NCBI RefSeq assembly: GCF_050947875.1
Contig: NC_134568.1
Location: forward strand, 258,551,115-258,615,114
Direction: 5' to 3'
DNA from: Dermacentor variabilis
Taxonomy: Eukaryota > Arthropoda > Arachnida > Ixodida > Ixodidae
Length of the DNA stretch: 64,000 nucleotides
The notes under the pieces were generated by a model, which was not told the DNA's origin, searched no databases, and worked only from the letters and a program-made list of their open reading frames with translations. Position numbers and translations under genes: made by a program. Positions 1 to 12,545 of this stretch are shown here, in pieces (the first letter of the stretch is position 1; every line of letters starts with the position of its first letter).

Positions 1-300
1 ACCTATCCCAACCCCGCCACGTTACACATCATCTACCCGGACGTCTACGCCGACGATGCGTGCCTCTCGTGCGGGGTCACGGCGGCACTCGCACGCGTGC
101 TCTGGGAGTGCAGAAACGCTCCGCCGGACTCTGCCTCCGACAAGTGGGAGAAGACCATACGAAGCCCGCTCCTACAAGACCAGCGATGGGCCGTCCAGCA
201 GGCTCGCGCAGCGGCCGCCAGGTACTCCCTGTCGGTCCCTGCGTGGGAGACGCCCACTGCGCGCTGACGTGCGTCCTGCAGGACCTTAAATTAAAGTTTG
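1..300 (+). mobile_element. 3' end of an I-group non-LTR retrotransposon (ORF2 C-terminus)
   Basis: Frame 1 is open from the window edge to a TGA at about 270 (about 89 codons). It carries the Cys motif that follows the RNase H domain in I/R1-group LINEs: CLSCG, then LWEC (the usual His is replaced), then a W-E-K and 'LLQDQRWAVQQARAAAAR' helix. The stop is followed by a short A/T-rich stretch (about 275-305), as expected near a LINE 3' end. The same C-terminal architecture occurs in the minus-strand LINE at 42,665-43,440. The 5' part lies outside the window. Family assignment rests on motif recognition only. Confidence 0.6.
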
Positions 301-2360
301 TCCAATCCAAAATTGGTTTTCCATAAGCGAACAAGTACCAATTTCATTCTAGACAGATATTTCTACAGTGAAGTAATTCGAGTAATTCTTGTGGGCTTCT
401 TAAAGAAGAGGTGTTCAAAGTGCAAAAAATAAATAAAAAAATACACAGTTTAACACAGAGGTTTAACGGTCGGGAGGAAAGAGCAGCTGTGTACCAAACA
501 AACATATTTATTATTATTATTATTATTACTAAAGCTGGCACGTATACGGTGAAACAAGAACAGCGCGAGAAACAGGCACAAACGAAGACACACACAGTCT
601 TTCTTCGTTTGTCCCTGTTTCTCGCGCTCTTCTTATTTTAAACATGAACTAGCAATACACCTAAGCATGTATCCCTTCATAACGCTTATGACAATTTGTA
701 TAGATCCAAAGTCTGTCTATAATAGTTCAATACTGACTCTGAGAGTTTTAAGTGCGAAGCTTATTCAGATCCGCACCTCCGGCACTGGAACCGGGTCATA
801 TTTATATGCGTGGCGATGAACGCATCGCTTTCTCCTCGCACTGCCCAACACAGCTGAACGTGGGGTGCCATCGGTGACATTAGCCAGCGAAGCGCTGTAC
901 TCTTCCTGGATGACAAAGGGCGTGTTCTTTCTCACGCGACGCTCGAGGTCGACTGTTTGTGCAGGGGACAAAAGTGTGGGAAAGGCCGGGCGAGCCGCAG
1001 ACGTTTGCGACTGACGGCTGCCGCTCGAGCAGCTCGCGTTCGCGACCGTCATCCGTGGTCTCGCGACGTGCCGCCGGTGACACGTGGCTTCGAGAGTGGT
1101 CCAGGAACCCCCCCCCCCCCCCCCCCCCCCCCAACGAAGCCCGCGCCTCTAAAAACGCAGAGGCACTCCCGGCAGCTTCAGTTAACGGTGGGAGCTTCGA
1201 TCACTCTCCAACCCACCGGACTTGGGTGTTCGGCCTTTATTATGCGAATGCGGCGAAACCTCGGACTGCGCGTTTGAACATATTAATTTGATCGGCGTTT
1301 AAAACCAGCCCTCTGTAAGGTGATTGGGATTTCGCGAGTGAGGACCAGCGCGTGAGTTTCCCGAAGCAGCATCGAACAACACCAGCGTCACACTGTGAGC
1401 AGGCAGTTTGGTTCCCAAGGCGCCAACGCAGCCAGACTTACCAGATGCAGCAGACGTAGTATGACGAGCAGCAGCGTCCGCGCAGCGGCCGGCGCTGAGG
1501 GGTGCCGTGTGGGAGAGGAGGCATGCGACGGCAGCCGCCCGTTCTCATGGCGGCGGCGTGACGCGACCATGTGAATCCCGCGGGCTGGGCCGGGTCAGAG
1601 GCCAGTCGACGGCCGCCGCCGGATTCCCAACTCGCCTTCTTGGCCACAAAGGCACGATTTGCAGTGCGCGAAAGCGGTTGCCGCGCGGCAACTTGACGAA
1701 CAGCGACACATTTGGCTCTTCTCGATGGCGTAACTTCGTGACATTGCACCATATGTCCGTCTGTCTGTATGTCTGTCTGTCTGCCGGTCTGCGCTCGTGC
1801 GCGTGCGCGCATTATAGTAACTATGTCAGACGCTTCAGAGTGCTATGTGCTAAAAAAAAAAAAACAAAAAAAAAACGCCTCGCTTTCAACATGCATACTT
1901 CGTCTGAAATATTTCTATAGAAAAGTGCCTTTTCAGACGCAACTGCTTCGATTGCGTGTTCAACTAGTCATCACTTGCATGAAGCTAAAAACAGATAATC
2001 TAAAACGGATCTTTCTTCGGAAGTCTTTTTATCGTGTGGAAAACAATCCATGGATCAAATAGGTCCTTACAAGACGCTAGTGCGTCAATTTGTTCGTTTA
2101 CTTCTTCCTTTCGCCTAAATAAATTTCTTTTCCATTTCCATTTATCGATATCCTTGCAATATTTATTACGCGCGTTCTTTCTTCTTTTCTGATTTGTAGC
2201 ATAATTTCGTCGTAAAACGTTTTGTTACTGTCGAGTGTGCTTTAATTTATACCAAGAAACGAAATTTCGTTTTGTTCCTTTATAATGAATGTTATTACAA
2301 CCCCCCCCCCCCTCTATACTGTATTGTCGCGCAGGCATTACAGGCGCGGTGACTACCTCT
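301..2360. other. no gene recognised; low-complexity tracts
   Basis: No convincing coding region or transposon ORF is visible. The stretch holds (ATT)n at about 509-528, a 25-bp poly-C run at 1108-1132, a GC-rich portion (about 880-1720), a GTCT-type microsatellite at 1757-1798, A-rich runs around 1850-1875 and a 12-bp C run at 2301-2312. Short ORFs here are interrupted by simple repeats and look accidental. Confidence 0.6.
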
Positions 2361-2441
2361 ACAAACAAACAAACAAACAAACAAACAAACAAACAAACAA
2401 ACAAACAAACAAACAAACAAACAAACAAACAAACAAACAAA
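2361..2441 (+). repeat. (ACAA)n microsatellite
   Basis: About 20 uninterrupted tetranucleotide copies. They create artefactual TNKQ/CLFV repeat ORFs on both strands. Confidence 0.97.
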
Positions 2442-2767
2442 TCGAAGGAGCACTTAGTTGTCCCTTCGTCGATGAATGCGAAAGCATTGCGACCACCGCG
2501 CGATGCTGATTCTCTATCAGTCGTTGAGCAACTAGTTAGGACAGTTCTTGGTTCGCCTCTCAGCAAAGATCGGCGGTTGGACTGCCAACTAAGGTCGTTT
2601 GTTCAAATGCTTTGATTAACTCTACCTTAGTTAACGGTGACTTAATTAACTTCGTCTTAATTAACACCAAAGGTCGTGGGTTCGTAGTCTTTTCGGACCA
2701 TCGTGGGGTCACGCCAACGCCCACAACGCCGGATTTCCCGCCTCATTAACCATATAATGCTTTCGAA

Positions 2768-2814
<47 letters not shown>
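2442..2814 (+). repeat. tick-type interspersed repeat with (AATA)n tail
   Basis: About 325 bp of moderately repetitive sequence. It starts near the hairpin AATGCGAAAGCATT (2475-2488), contains several TTAATTAAC words (2620-2670) and a tRNA-B-box-like GGTCGTGGGTTCG (about 2671-2685), and ends in AATGCTTTCG followed by a clean (AATA)n tail (2766-2814). The tail and layout fit a retroposed element. The family resembles repeats I associate with ixodid ticks, which is recollection and not a search result. Confidence 0.45.
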
Positions 2815-4133
<1,319 letters not shown>

Positions 4134-4195
4134 GACCTCTCTCTGTATTTGTCTTCTTTGAAATATATATAAATGATAAATGAAGTCTAAAGTTT

Positions 4196-4400
4196 GACGG
4201 TAGCCCGTCTGGCCGGGAAAACACATATTGCAGAAGCGCGAAAAGATACACTGACCAAGATAACTGAATATTTAATGACAGGCCCCGATATTGACTGGGC
4301 AAGTGCACGTGTTCTGGCCAAGGAAAGTAAGCTTGCGTCACGCCTGCATGTAGAATCCTTGCACATACAGACCACGGCCATTCAGACCATTCCCAAATAG
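4196..4400 (+). pseudogene. Penelope-like element remnant (C-terminal GIY-YIG region)
   Basis: A 67-codon plus-strand frame ends in TAG at 4400. Its second half reads IDWASARVLAKE, then SRLHVESLHIQTT. This resembles the segment after the GIY-YIG endonuclease core of Penelope-like elements, where an Arg-x-x-x-Glu-Ser..IQ pattern precedes the C-terminus. The reverse transcriptase and most of the endonuclease are missing, so this is a dead fragment. Part of it (4230-4281) is repeated in inverse orientation at 4424-4475. Assignment is by motif only. Confidence 0.45.
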
Positions 4401-4423
4401 GAATGACGGGACACTTCCGACGA

Positions 4424-4475
4424 CATTAAATTTTCAGTTATCTTGGTCGGTGTATCTTTTCGCGCTTCTTCAATA
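4424..4475 (-). repeat. inverted copy of the PLE segment 4230-4281
   Basis: The reverse complement of this 52-bp block matches 4230-4281 with only a few mismatches. Both encode an E-A-R-K-D-T-x-T-K-I-T-E string, one on each strand. It is an inverted partial duplication within a decayed element. Confidence 0.8.
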
Positions 4476-4481
4476 CCTGAC

Positions 4482-4522
4482 CACGGTGTTAGAAGTACTT
4501 CTAAAATACTTCTAACACCGTG
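4482..4522. repeat. perfect 16-bp inverted repeat (hairpin)
   Basis: CACGGTGTTAGAAGTA at 4482-4497 is exactly complementary to 4507-4522, with a 9-nt loop. It adjoins the inverted PLE copy. No U-tract follows, so it is not a typical terminator. Confidence 0.9.
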
Positions 4523-4653
4523 TACCTGACATATAAGAATAAAATTGAAATTGAAATAATTCACCAAGTCACATTCATGCAGTGGAAACTCATCAAGTGT
4601 AAATTGGTGTTACGCGGTGCAAGCTCACCAACACGTAACCCATGGTGTTACTG

Positions 4654-4946
4654 GTGTGAGTTCACCATGTAACACGCATGCAGTATCCTAGCCGACGCCT
4701 CCAGACTGTAACACTGGCCATGCACTTCGTCCGTCCTTGTTCTCTTTACGCAACACACGGTACTCGAGCACGTCACACGAGGTTACCGGAAGTCGATAGC
4801 GCGTGACAACTTTCGAGACGTGAGGATGACGTAAGCCGGCGACTGCATCGTCGACGCCGTTAATTACTTGTTCGGCAGAATAGCCGGGACAGACGTATCT
4901 CCCGAAGGAACAGGGGGTGGGCAAAAAAGGCAATCACCCCTTCCCC
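4654..4946 (-). repeat. LTR-derived fragment related to 22,025-22,318
   Basis: The interval from TGTGAGTTCACCATGTAACAC to about AAAGGCAATCACCCC matches 22,025-22,318 over its full length, with scattered substitutions and small indels. The second copy sits where the 3' LTR of the minus-strand gypsy element is expected. This is therefore most simply an LTR fragment in the same orientation, lacking the first ~110 bp of the LTR. An 81-codon minus-strand ORF crosses it, but the frame breaks in the other copy, so coding is doubtful. Confidence 0.6.
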
Positions 4947-6911
4947 ACCCCTCCCCCCCATACCAAACGCGCACGCACACACACTTTAGAAAGCGGGCAT
5001 TGTCGCTTGCACACTGGCAAATCCAACAAAACAATAGCTGAGGCCAAGTTTACTTTCAGAATTGCGCCCTCATAAGTATGCTTTCTTTAGTGCGTATCCT
5101 CTGCTTGGGAAGCTAGGATGGTCTTTCGGCTCTCGCCGCCACGCGCTGTAGCAGACGACGTTCGGCCGGACGCACTAAGCAGAAGGGTTTTACAGTTTTT
5201 CACGGTGCGAGCCGCCTGCGGGACGTGCCTTGCACGGCTGCATTGCAGAGAAGGCTGTCGCCGGGCGGTCCAGGAGAAGTTTCATCTCCCGCCGCTTGCA
5301 TCATCCCGTGTTCGTTGGAACCATCTAAGCTAATTATCTTTAAAAACTCAAAATCAGCTTTCATTTTTGTAATTTACTGGCCTGTACTCATCATTGTTGC
5401 CATTTTCGCGATTTTGGCGCTAGATTTAGCTACTCTCTTGTCTGTTTAGCGACAAAGTTTTCTATTTAACTACAGGCTACCTTTTCTAGCGACTTGAATG
5501 AACAGTCGGCGACATTTTAGCAACTTCGAAGTAGAGAAAGTTGACTCAAAAATGGCCTTCTAGAATGCAGTTTATTATTCAAAAGCAACATGTAAGCGGC
5601 CGAAACTTAAGATTGGCCCCGTGAGCATGTTAGCAACGGTTGGCTTCACGTTGATAGTCTTTACATTGTGATGGTGCTTACCAGCACGGCTATGATCACA
5701 TACTTAGAAGTGGGCAAAATTAAAATTTTCATTTTTTTACGTAAAGGATTTGAATGTGTTTAAACGCTGCGCGTTCTGTGATGTCCCAAAATGCATTCGA
5801 TTTGTGGAAGTTCGAAAGCGTAGCAGTAAATTAATAGAATACATTTTATATTCAGATTTAGAGCGCAGCAGCTAAATAAGACAGCTCCATTGAATAGAAA
5901 AGCCTAGATATCTGAACAGCTGAGCTCAGTAATCTAGACTGAACAAATCTTAACAAATCGCTTCCGTTTCTCACGGATTTCGGACCGATCAGTACTTCAC
6001 GGCGGCTTTCAGGTAAGCCAAGGGCGGAAAAGTAGCATTTGACTTATACTATAAAGCTCGGGTATAATTGTCATCGTCGTGTTGACAGCATGCGGCCGAG
6101 CACGTTCCACAAGATTTAGCTTTATCACGAACGTCGAGAACCAGACGAATTTAGAGATAATGTAGACTGAGTGCCTTCTTGTGATAAGAAAACTAGGTTA
6201 ATTTTGTTCTTTTGAACTGGGTTGTATTTGTAACATTACAATAATCTGAAGGTGAACGCGGAATTTAATGTCATCATGCGTTATGCAAACATATTATCAG
6301 AGTAAAAGCCCTCCGCACCCTGGTGGTAAATTCACTCTCTATCTGTCACCTGCACGGAGACAAACATGAGACGTCTAGGCAGATGATTTACTTTACGTTA
6401 GCCTATATTAAAGTGTTCCAAAATACCTACGTTACTTCAAGTTCATTTGATAGTTCTAGCGAAAATTGTAGCGACTTTTTTTTTGTCTGCCGTCAGCGTC
6501 ACGCTTCAGATAATTTTGTCACCACTGGATTGTAATGGTTCACTGCGTGTGATTGATAATCATGTCTGTCAATGACAAAGCTAACTCTCGCTGACGCATT
6601 TTGCACTCTCATTTAATGCAATGATCCCCCGCAATCACCCCCCCCCCCCAACCGCCCCCAGAACATTTAGAGCAACTATAAGACATTGTTTGGGATATCG
6701 TTGGCCTTAGTGAGATTAGAAGAACTGGTGAAGCTTATATAGTGCTGACTAACGGGCATGTCCTCTGCTATAGAGGTCTCCCAGTTAAGAAGCAATACGG
6801 GGTATAGGATTCCTAATCCATAAGAACATAACGGGCAACATTGAAGAATTCTACAGCATTAATGAGAGGGTAATAATAGTCGTAATCAAACTTAATAAGA
6901 GATATAGACTA
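4947..6911. other. no gene recognised
   Basis: AT-rich sequence. A C-rich run lies at about 4935-4970 and another at 6638-6649. No ORF with recognisable domains, no tRNA-like fold and no transposon motif was found. Confidence 0.55.
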
Positions 6912-7190
6912 AAGGTACACTCTAAAAATTTTAACACCCTTAAGGGTGTAAATGACCTGTCCCATGGGTGACACCCTTTTTGGGTGTATTGCTACACCCC
7001 AAGCAAAGGGGGGCAAATTAACACCCCACAACAGAAGGGGTGTTAATATGACGTCACCTCGCCTATGGGTGTAAAACAAACAACACCCTTTCTATATGGG
7101 GTGTAACACAGACACCACCCTTTCAATATGGGTGTAGCATGGACAAAACCCTTCCAAAAGGGTGTTATCCCTGCAAGTATTTTAGTGTTC
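6912..7190 (+). mobile_element. MITE-like element built of ACACCC/GGGTGT palindromes
   Basis: It starts at TACACTCTAAAAATTTTAACACCC. The words ACACCC(C) and GGGTGT then alternate about every 15-30 bp up to about 7170, so most of the element is a chain of short imperfect palindromes. A second member in the opposite orientation lies at 19,205-19,390 and shares the terminal motif (TACACTCTTAAAATTTT on its minus strand). No coding capacity. A non-autonomous DNA transposon or palindromic minisatellite is inferred. Confidence 0.55.
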
Positions 7191-7356
7191 ACTACAGCCA
7201 TGTAGTTAATGGGCAGACTAGCTGTTGTGAATGCTGCCTAGCCTTAGCTATGGTACTACCTTGTTCAATATGAGCCAGAATCTGTGAGGCGTCGTCATAT
7301 TGCGCTTCTGGTCCGTCATGTGGTAGCATAACGTGCGACCCTTTCAGGCAAACAAT

Positions 7357-7800
7357 TTAAGGTTTCGCCATTGCAGCAAGGCACACACGCCATGCTTTTC
7401 GTAATCTTCCTCTGCAGTGATAGTACACTGCGGGCAGGATGCAGAGCGCAATAACAATGCACGCTGCACTAAGGACACAGGATCTCCCGCACCTTGGTGC
7501 ACCAGTACTTATAACCCCGTGGAAACAGCACACAGCCAAAAGCATGGTTACATGCATTTCAGAAATAATTAAGAACCTCCACTTTTCTTGGTCAAAAATT
7601 TTCGCAACACCAGCTCGACTAGGAGGGAAAGACACCATAGCTCGTTGTTGTAGCTCATATTGAATGCAATAGAGCGCAAGCAATGCATAGATTGGCGACG
7701 GTAACAAGTGCAGTACTACAGAAGCATACGTTTGCCTGTCAAGCAGTTTTTTTGCCGTTTTAAGCACACACTTTATACCTCTATTCATCAAAGCTGTCAT
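7357..7800 (-). CDS. hypothetical small membrane protein, 147 codons
   Basis: An intronless minus-strand ORF running from ATG at 7800 to TAA. A stop codon lies directly upstream of the ATG, so no longer N-terminus exists in this exon. Three hydrophobic segments are visible, at roughly residues 26-45 (ASVVLHLLPSPIYALLALYC), 83-97 (VTMLLAVCCFHGVIS) and 108-126 (VLSAACIVIALCILPAVYY). The last is followed by a basic tail (CRGRLRKAWR). The middle loop (about 54-77) is polar and contains FPPSRAG and DQEKWRF. Codon choice looks coding-like in otherwise non-coding AT-rich DNA. I do not recognise the family. It could be a terminal exon of a larger minus-strand gene or a chance ORF. Confidence 0.35.
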   Translation of the reverse strand: MTALMNRGIKCVLKTAKKLLDRQTYASVVLHLLPSPIYALLALYCIQYELQQRAMVSFPPSRAGVAKIFDQEKWRFLIISEMHVTMLLAVCCFHGVISTGAPRCGRSCVLSAACIVIALCILPAVYYHCRGRLRKAWRVCLAAMAKP

Positions 7801-8566
7801 TTATCTCCACGGGATGCTTCTACTAGTACTTTCACACATATGACTTAAAGGTAGCACTGAATAGCAAAGAACGAAGTGCTTCCACGTCGAATAATGTTTC
7901 AGCATTTACGAACAAAACAGCATGTGTAGCTGTGCATGCTGTTCCATATATAAGCATGCACTATTTCCTGAAATATATGTATGCTCCATTTACTGCCAGT
8001 GACCTGCTTATACCCAATAATTTAGTTTATTTTTCACCATGTGCTTGCATTGAATATTCCACAGGCATGGTAAGTTAAGCTACCAGAATAACAATCAACT
8101 AGTCTAAGGTTACCTAATCGAACAAAATCATTGTAAAATTTGTGACAAAATGTCAGAAGAAAAGTATTTATTTCATTAAAGAGAAATGGTTACATAATAA
8201 TATTTGCACATTTTAAAAGTAAAAAAGGAAGATAAGAGTAAAACCATACCAATACAAAGACATAAGCACCGAATAATGGCACAGGCTTGCTCAATTAAAT
8301 TTTAAGCAGAACAGTTTTTTTAAATAACCTCACTACGAACTATCACATGTATTCATTCGAAAAGCACTGCATCTTATTATAAAGCACAAAAATAACCGGT
8401 CACATAAGTAAGAACAAGTCTGAGTGTGTCTTTAACACAAGGATATAAAGTTGGGCGAGTTGGTACAGTAACATGATCTTGGATTGTAGCGCGAAGTGAC
8501 ACGGACACAGACTAGAAGCAGACAGGATGAGCGCTAACTCTCAACTAAATATTTATTGCGACGAAC

Positions 8567-8599
<33 letters not shown>

Positions 8600-9161
8600 G
8601 GTGACTGCAAGAAACCGCAGCACATCTAAATCAATATTGAATACATAGTAGTAACATGAAGACGACAAACAAAAGCCATCAGCCATCAACTGCGTGGCAA
8701 ATCTGAGTGCAAGCTATTCTCTTATCAAGTATACCTGTAGGCATTGCGACCAATGTGCTCCCAAGATGCATGAGGCATTAGTCATTGCAGAGTTGTAAGG
8801 ACATGACAATCCTAGGATGGTCATGTTCTTGAGGCTTTTTTCCCCACTTTCCATCTTTTGAAACTAGTATACTTCAGTCATGAAAACAAAAATGCTACAA
8901 CTGGCGTGTGATAAGTTTTACATCTTATTTCCTAGCAGCTCATTGAAAAGAGCCACGATGAGAAATTCAAATGCTGTTACCTCATCAGACATTCAAATTT
9001 CTTAAACACAAACAAAACCGGATAGGCATTAGAGCGAGCATCACTTAAATACATTACACTGGTTTAAAATTATTGCACCACTTTGTGCCAGGTAAAAATG
9101 TTAGAAACATCAAAAATGTTAAGATTCTACGGCCAACCGTGAAAACTAAATAAAAAAATCA
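7801..9161. other. no gene recognised apart from a PLE end
   Basis: AT-rich sequence with one short transposon end at 8450-8592. A TTTATT word (AATAAA on the minus strand) lies near 8167 and could serve a minus-strand transcript, but nothing confirms this. Confidence 0.45.
8450..8592 (-). mobile_element. 3' end of a Penelope-like/foldback-type element with (TA)n
   Basis: It begins (plus strand) with TTGGGCGAGTTGGTACAGTA. This is the same terminal motif (GGG.GAGTTGGTGCAT) seen at the ends of the elements at 45,843-46,303 and 61,925-62,087. It continues through a GCGCTAACTCTCAACTAAATATTTATT block to a (TA)n tract at about 8567-8592. On the minus strand this reads as an AATAAA-bearing 3' end. 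No ORF is retained. Confidence 0.5.
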
Positions 9162-9383
9162 TTAAGCTTTCTTAAACAGGTACAGGAGCTTTACAACTGG
9201 CCGTCTCGGTGATGGACACGCAGATAGATGAGCAGCCATTCCACTGAGACGAGAATGTTGAGGGCTTCGCAAGGAAGTCTGCGAGACACTGCAGAGTAGT
9301 TCTTGGTTCACATGAAGGAGGTTGCTTGCATACACATCTGGGCCACCATACTGAATGCATGGTGTTACCAGAACCTTTTCCCC
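9162..9383 (-). CDS. candidate terminal coding exon of a small minus-strand gene
   Basis: On the minus strand a good acceptor (pyrimidine tract then TGCAG) ends at 9384. The frame starting GEKVLVTPCIQYGGP stays open for 73 codons to TAA at 9164-9162. Its first codon is in phase 0 with the frame that ends exon 14,501-14,637 (MDHQHRKMKQSQ), so splicing the two would be in frame. A second frame (KGSGNTMHSVWWP...) is also open for 69 codons, so the frame is not certain. No domain is recognised. Confidence 0.3.
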   Translation of the reverse strand, partial: GEKVLVTPCIQYGGPDVYASNLLHVNQELLCSVSQTSLRSPQHSRLSGMAAHLSACPSPRRPVVKLLYLFKKA

Positions 9384-10959
9384 CTGCACTGTGGTAAAAA
9401 GCATGGTTAAGTTTATACGATATTTAATATGCAAAAGAAGAGGTGAGGCATGCAGACAGGGCACGAGAGTAGAGAAGTGAACACGAACGCGAAAAACATG
9501 AAAAATTTCATTAAATTGTTTTATTAGATAAAATGTTTATACTATGTGTCATTCATTATGAGGGTTCATAATCGCAACATATTTAATATATAATCAGGTA
9601 GAATTATCAGCTTGGTCAGTTTGTACAAGCTCGTTTGAGGCAAGAAATCAAGTTTTACAAACACAACCTCAACATTCTTGATTGAAAAAGGAACACCTCA
9701 GATGACATGCAGTCCTGTGAGTGGGAATTGCACAGTTCAAGAAAAACAAAACTCACAGACCGATCTTGAAAAAGGAATAAGCAGCTGCTACTGCAAAAAG
9801 CGAATTAATTGACAGGTTTTAGTAGCACAAGGGCATCTTTGGCCAATGAGCGCCAAGTCTATACTGCAAAAGATAAACTTAGTGCATCTTTACAAAGCAA
9901 ATATATAAAGATGACTAATGCCTCTCTGCACTACAGTTGCTTTGCTCTAGCGTGAAGTCATTTTAATGCATGCACACGTACATACACACGCTACATCCAA
10001 GTGTAACAGCTGCAGAATTAAAATTGGGCAGCAACAAAGTCGCAACCTTTAACCATTGATCCCAAGCTCTAGTAGTGACTGGAGGTAGTACCAATATCGC
10101 CAATGATGAGTCACAATCTTTCTGCCCAATGTTATGCTGCTCTTATTGTCAAAGATGAGTTACAGTCGGCATTAAGGGAAAGCTGCCCTCAAGAGCAGCT
10201 CTTATTTTTGTGTTATTTCTAACCAGAGACCAATGAAGTAATATATTTTTAGAATGAGAATGACACCGAAAAATTGAGTACGTAAGGAATTTGGAAAATT
10301 TGGTACATTTTTCCGGAATTAACTTGGGGGTTAACGGCTAAAGCTACAATCCAGAAACTAGAACAAGTTTTGACATGTTTGCTACCAGTGAATGCTAGAA
10401 AATATGTTGGCATTCTGTAGTTTTGTCCAACAATGCAAAAGGGATTCTTAATAACTGAGGAAATAAATGGAAAAGTATCATGAAGTATATTTCGTGAATG
10501 TAATGCAGTATCACTCAACTTCTGTTACTATATAATCTCCACTTGATTAACCTGCACTTTCTGAACTAGTTTAGGAGGTGCTGCATTTCACTACTCATTC
10601 CACCAGTTCAACGTGGCAGCAACTGCACGTTGCGATTTGTTTTACTTAGTGCAGGCTTTGTACAGGGCGAGTTCACAGCATTCCCTGCACTTGGCCGAAA
10701 GGTAGTGCATGTTTACGCAGCAGGTGTGGTGCCGCTTCTGCACGAGCGATGTGCAGAAATCAGAGTTTCATACAATTGCTAGAGGGAACTCTGACGTTAG
10801 TGTCCACAGGAGATCAAACAAGAACGGCTGTACCAGCATGGAAATTATGGAAAGTACATGGATTTGCCTAAACTTCGTCTGTTTGGCTTCAAACGGGTTT
10901 GTGACTTTGTAAACTAGTCATTTACAACAATATACTGTGTAACAAATGAGCATTAAAAT

Positions 10960-11033
10960 CGTCCGACGACAGGATTAAAACACAGGAACTCTAGAACAGA
11001 AGTCTGATATTGAAACCATTAAGCCACGGAGGC
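10960..11033 (-). repeat. tRNA-derived SINE head, decayed
   Basis: On the minus strand this 74-bp block reads as a tRNA-like sequence: an A-box-like CCGTGGCTTAATGG, an anticodon-arm-like GACTTCTGTTCTAGAGT and a mutated B box (TGTGTTTTAATCC). No matching acceptor stem is seen, so it is a SINE remnant and not a tRNA gene. Confidence 0.5.
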
Positions 11034-12129
11034 GTGTAACGACAAGCGAGTGCAACGCCCTGATGAATTTATCGCGGGCATACCAGTGCCTTGAGACTCT
11101 TCGCGCCTTTCGATTTGGCCACCTGGACAAGCTCAATCGTTGCAATTAATAGCAATTGTGCGTGTTGGCGCCGTCTTCTGCACTTCGAAGAGTATAGACT
11201 GCGCTGAAATTTACGACAATAAGATTTATATAGCGTATAATATACGAAGCCACAAGAACGTCTGAATTCACAAGCACGAATATCAGACAAATCCATGTGC
11301 TTCCCGTCATTCCCATGGTGGTACGATTGCAGCGCGAGAGCTCCCTCTAGTAATTACTGTAAGAAACTCTATGGCAGAAATAGCCGAAGTGACTCGCACT
11401 TTGTTCTGGAGTAATAAACTAAGTTTGGTGGTCCCATAAATCTTACTGGTCATTAATTCCAAGTTTTAGTGGTCACATGCCTAGTAGACAATTGTGGTAT
11501 TTTGCATAAACATTGCAAAGCCAACTGTGATGAATGTTCACTCTGGTAAATTGTTTATGATCGAGTAGCATAGACTACTGAAGCAATCTCTAGGAGGCAA
11601 ATAAAGTAATTTTCTTATTAGCAGCCTTTAAACAGCATTCGAGCATATGACACATGCACCTCAGATATGCAGATAATATTTCCTTGACTCAGCAAGAAGC
11701 GATGCTTCATGTTCCACGAGGCTACTTCTATCAAAGCAGTATTGGTGCTCTCTAAAAACAATGCCAATGCAGATGATCCAAATATTTTTCAGGGGCAACA
11801 GTTATGCCTGAAATCATGCTAGATTAGTTTTTTTAAACACATGCTCAGACCATGTTAGAAGTGCTTCTTAAAATCCTCCTATTTATTAGACTAGTCATAT
11901 ATCTGTACACAAAGGCTACTAATTAGGTCCCATGCTATATCATCTTAAAACTTCACTTCGTAATACATATGCTGTGATAAGATTTGAGACCACATTGAGA
12001 TGCTGAACAAGGTGAATTCATTATTTTAAAATGAAGCTCCTGTTCTTCCGAACGAGAAGAAAGGCTACTGAGGGTCAAAATTTTTCTGAATCACAGCTGG
12101 AAGATGCCAGGGAAGGCACGTGGAAACTT

Positions 12130-12268
12130 ATTTGTAATTTTCTATTTAAATGTATAAATGATAAAAGGAAATGAAAATGGTCAAAAACAACCAGGCATGG
12201 GGGGAGAACGAACCTACAGCCTTTGCATTAGGCATGCGATGCACTAACCACTGTGCCACCGAGGCAGC
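12130..12268 (-). repeat. tRNA-derived SINE (minus orientation)
   Basis: The minus strand of 12,195-12,268 gives an A-box-like GGTGGCACAGTGGTTAGTGC and a B-box-like AGGTTCGTTCTCC, which is tRNA-like. It is followed downstream (towards 12,130) by an A/T-rich body with ATTTTCATTTCC and TTTATCATT words, which resembles a common tick SINE body. It sits head-to-head with the next SINE. Confidence 0.55.
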
Positions 12269-12312
12269 ATTCAACCGTCCACAATGGCCCCTCAGATTGT
12301 CGACGCTCGAAC

Positions 12313-12545
12313 ACGGCCGTAGTACCCCAGTGGTTAGTATATCACATGCGTAATGTGAAGGTTATGGGTCCGTTCCCCACCCACAGCTGGATATCTTTTA
12401 ATCCACTTTCACTTACCTAGAATTTATCACTTCTATACTTCATATAAAAACCTTAAAACATGTTCCTGTATGCTTTCCTTGGCCTCATTATCTGCTGGCT
12501 TCTTCCAGTTCTGTTACTTCCAACACTTATACATATTGTAATCTG
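12313..12545 (+). repeat. tRNA-derived SINE (plus orientation)
   Basis: A tRNA-like head lies at 12,313-12,385, with A-box-like CCCAGTGGTTAGTATATCAC and B-box-like GGGTCCGTTCCCC. It is followed by a body starting TTTTAATCCACTTTCACTT and containing CTTGGCCTCATTATCTGCTG. The body matches my recollection of a widespread ixodid SINE. It is transcriptionally decayed, with a mutated B box. Confidence 0.6.

Noticed and set aside
2225..2566. Minus-strand ORF with CLFV repeats
   Set aside because: Produced by the (ACAA)n tract.
4482..4522. Rho-independent-type terminator
   Set aside because: No U-tract follows and the context is a decayed eukaryotic transposon.
12195..12385. Two functional tRNA genes
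   Set aside because: B boxes are mutated, stems do not pair and SINE bodies follow.
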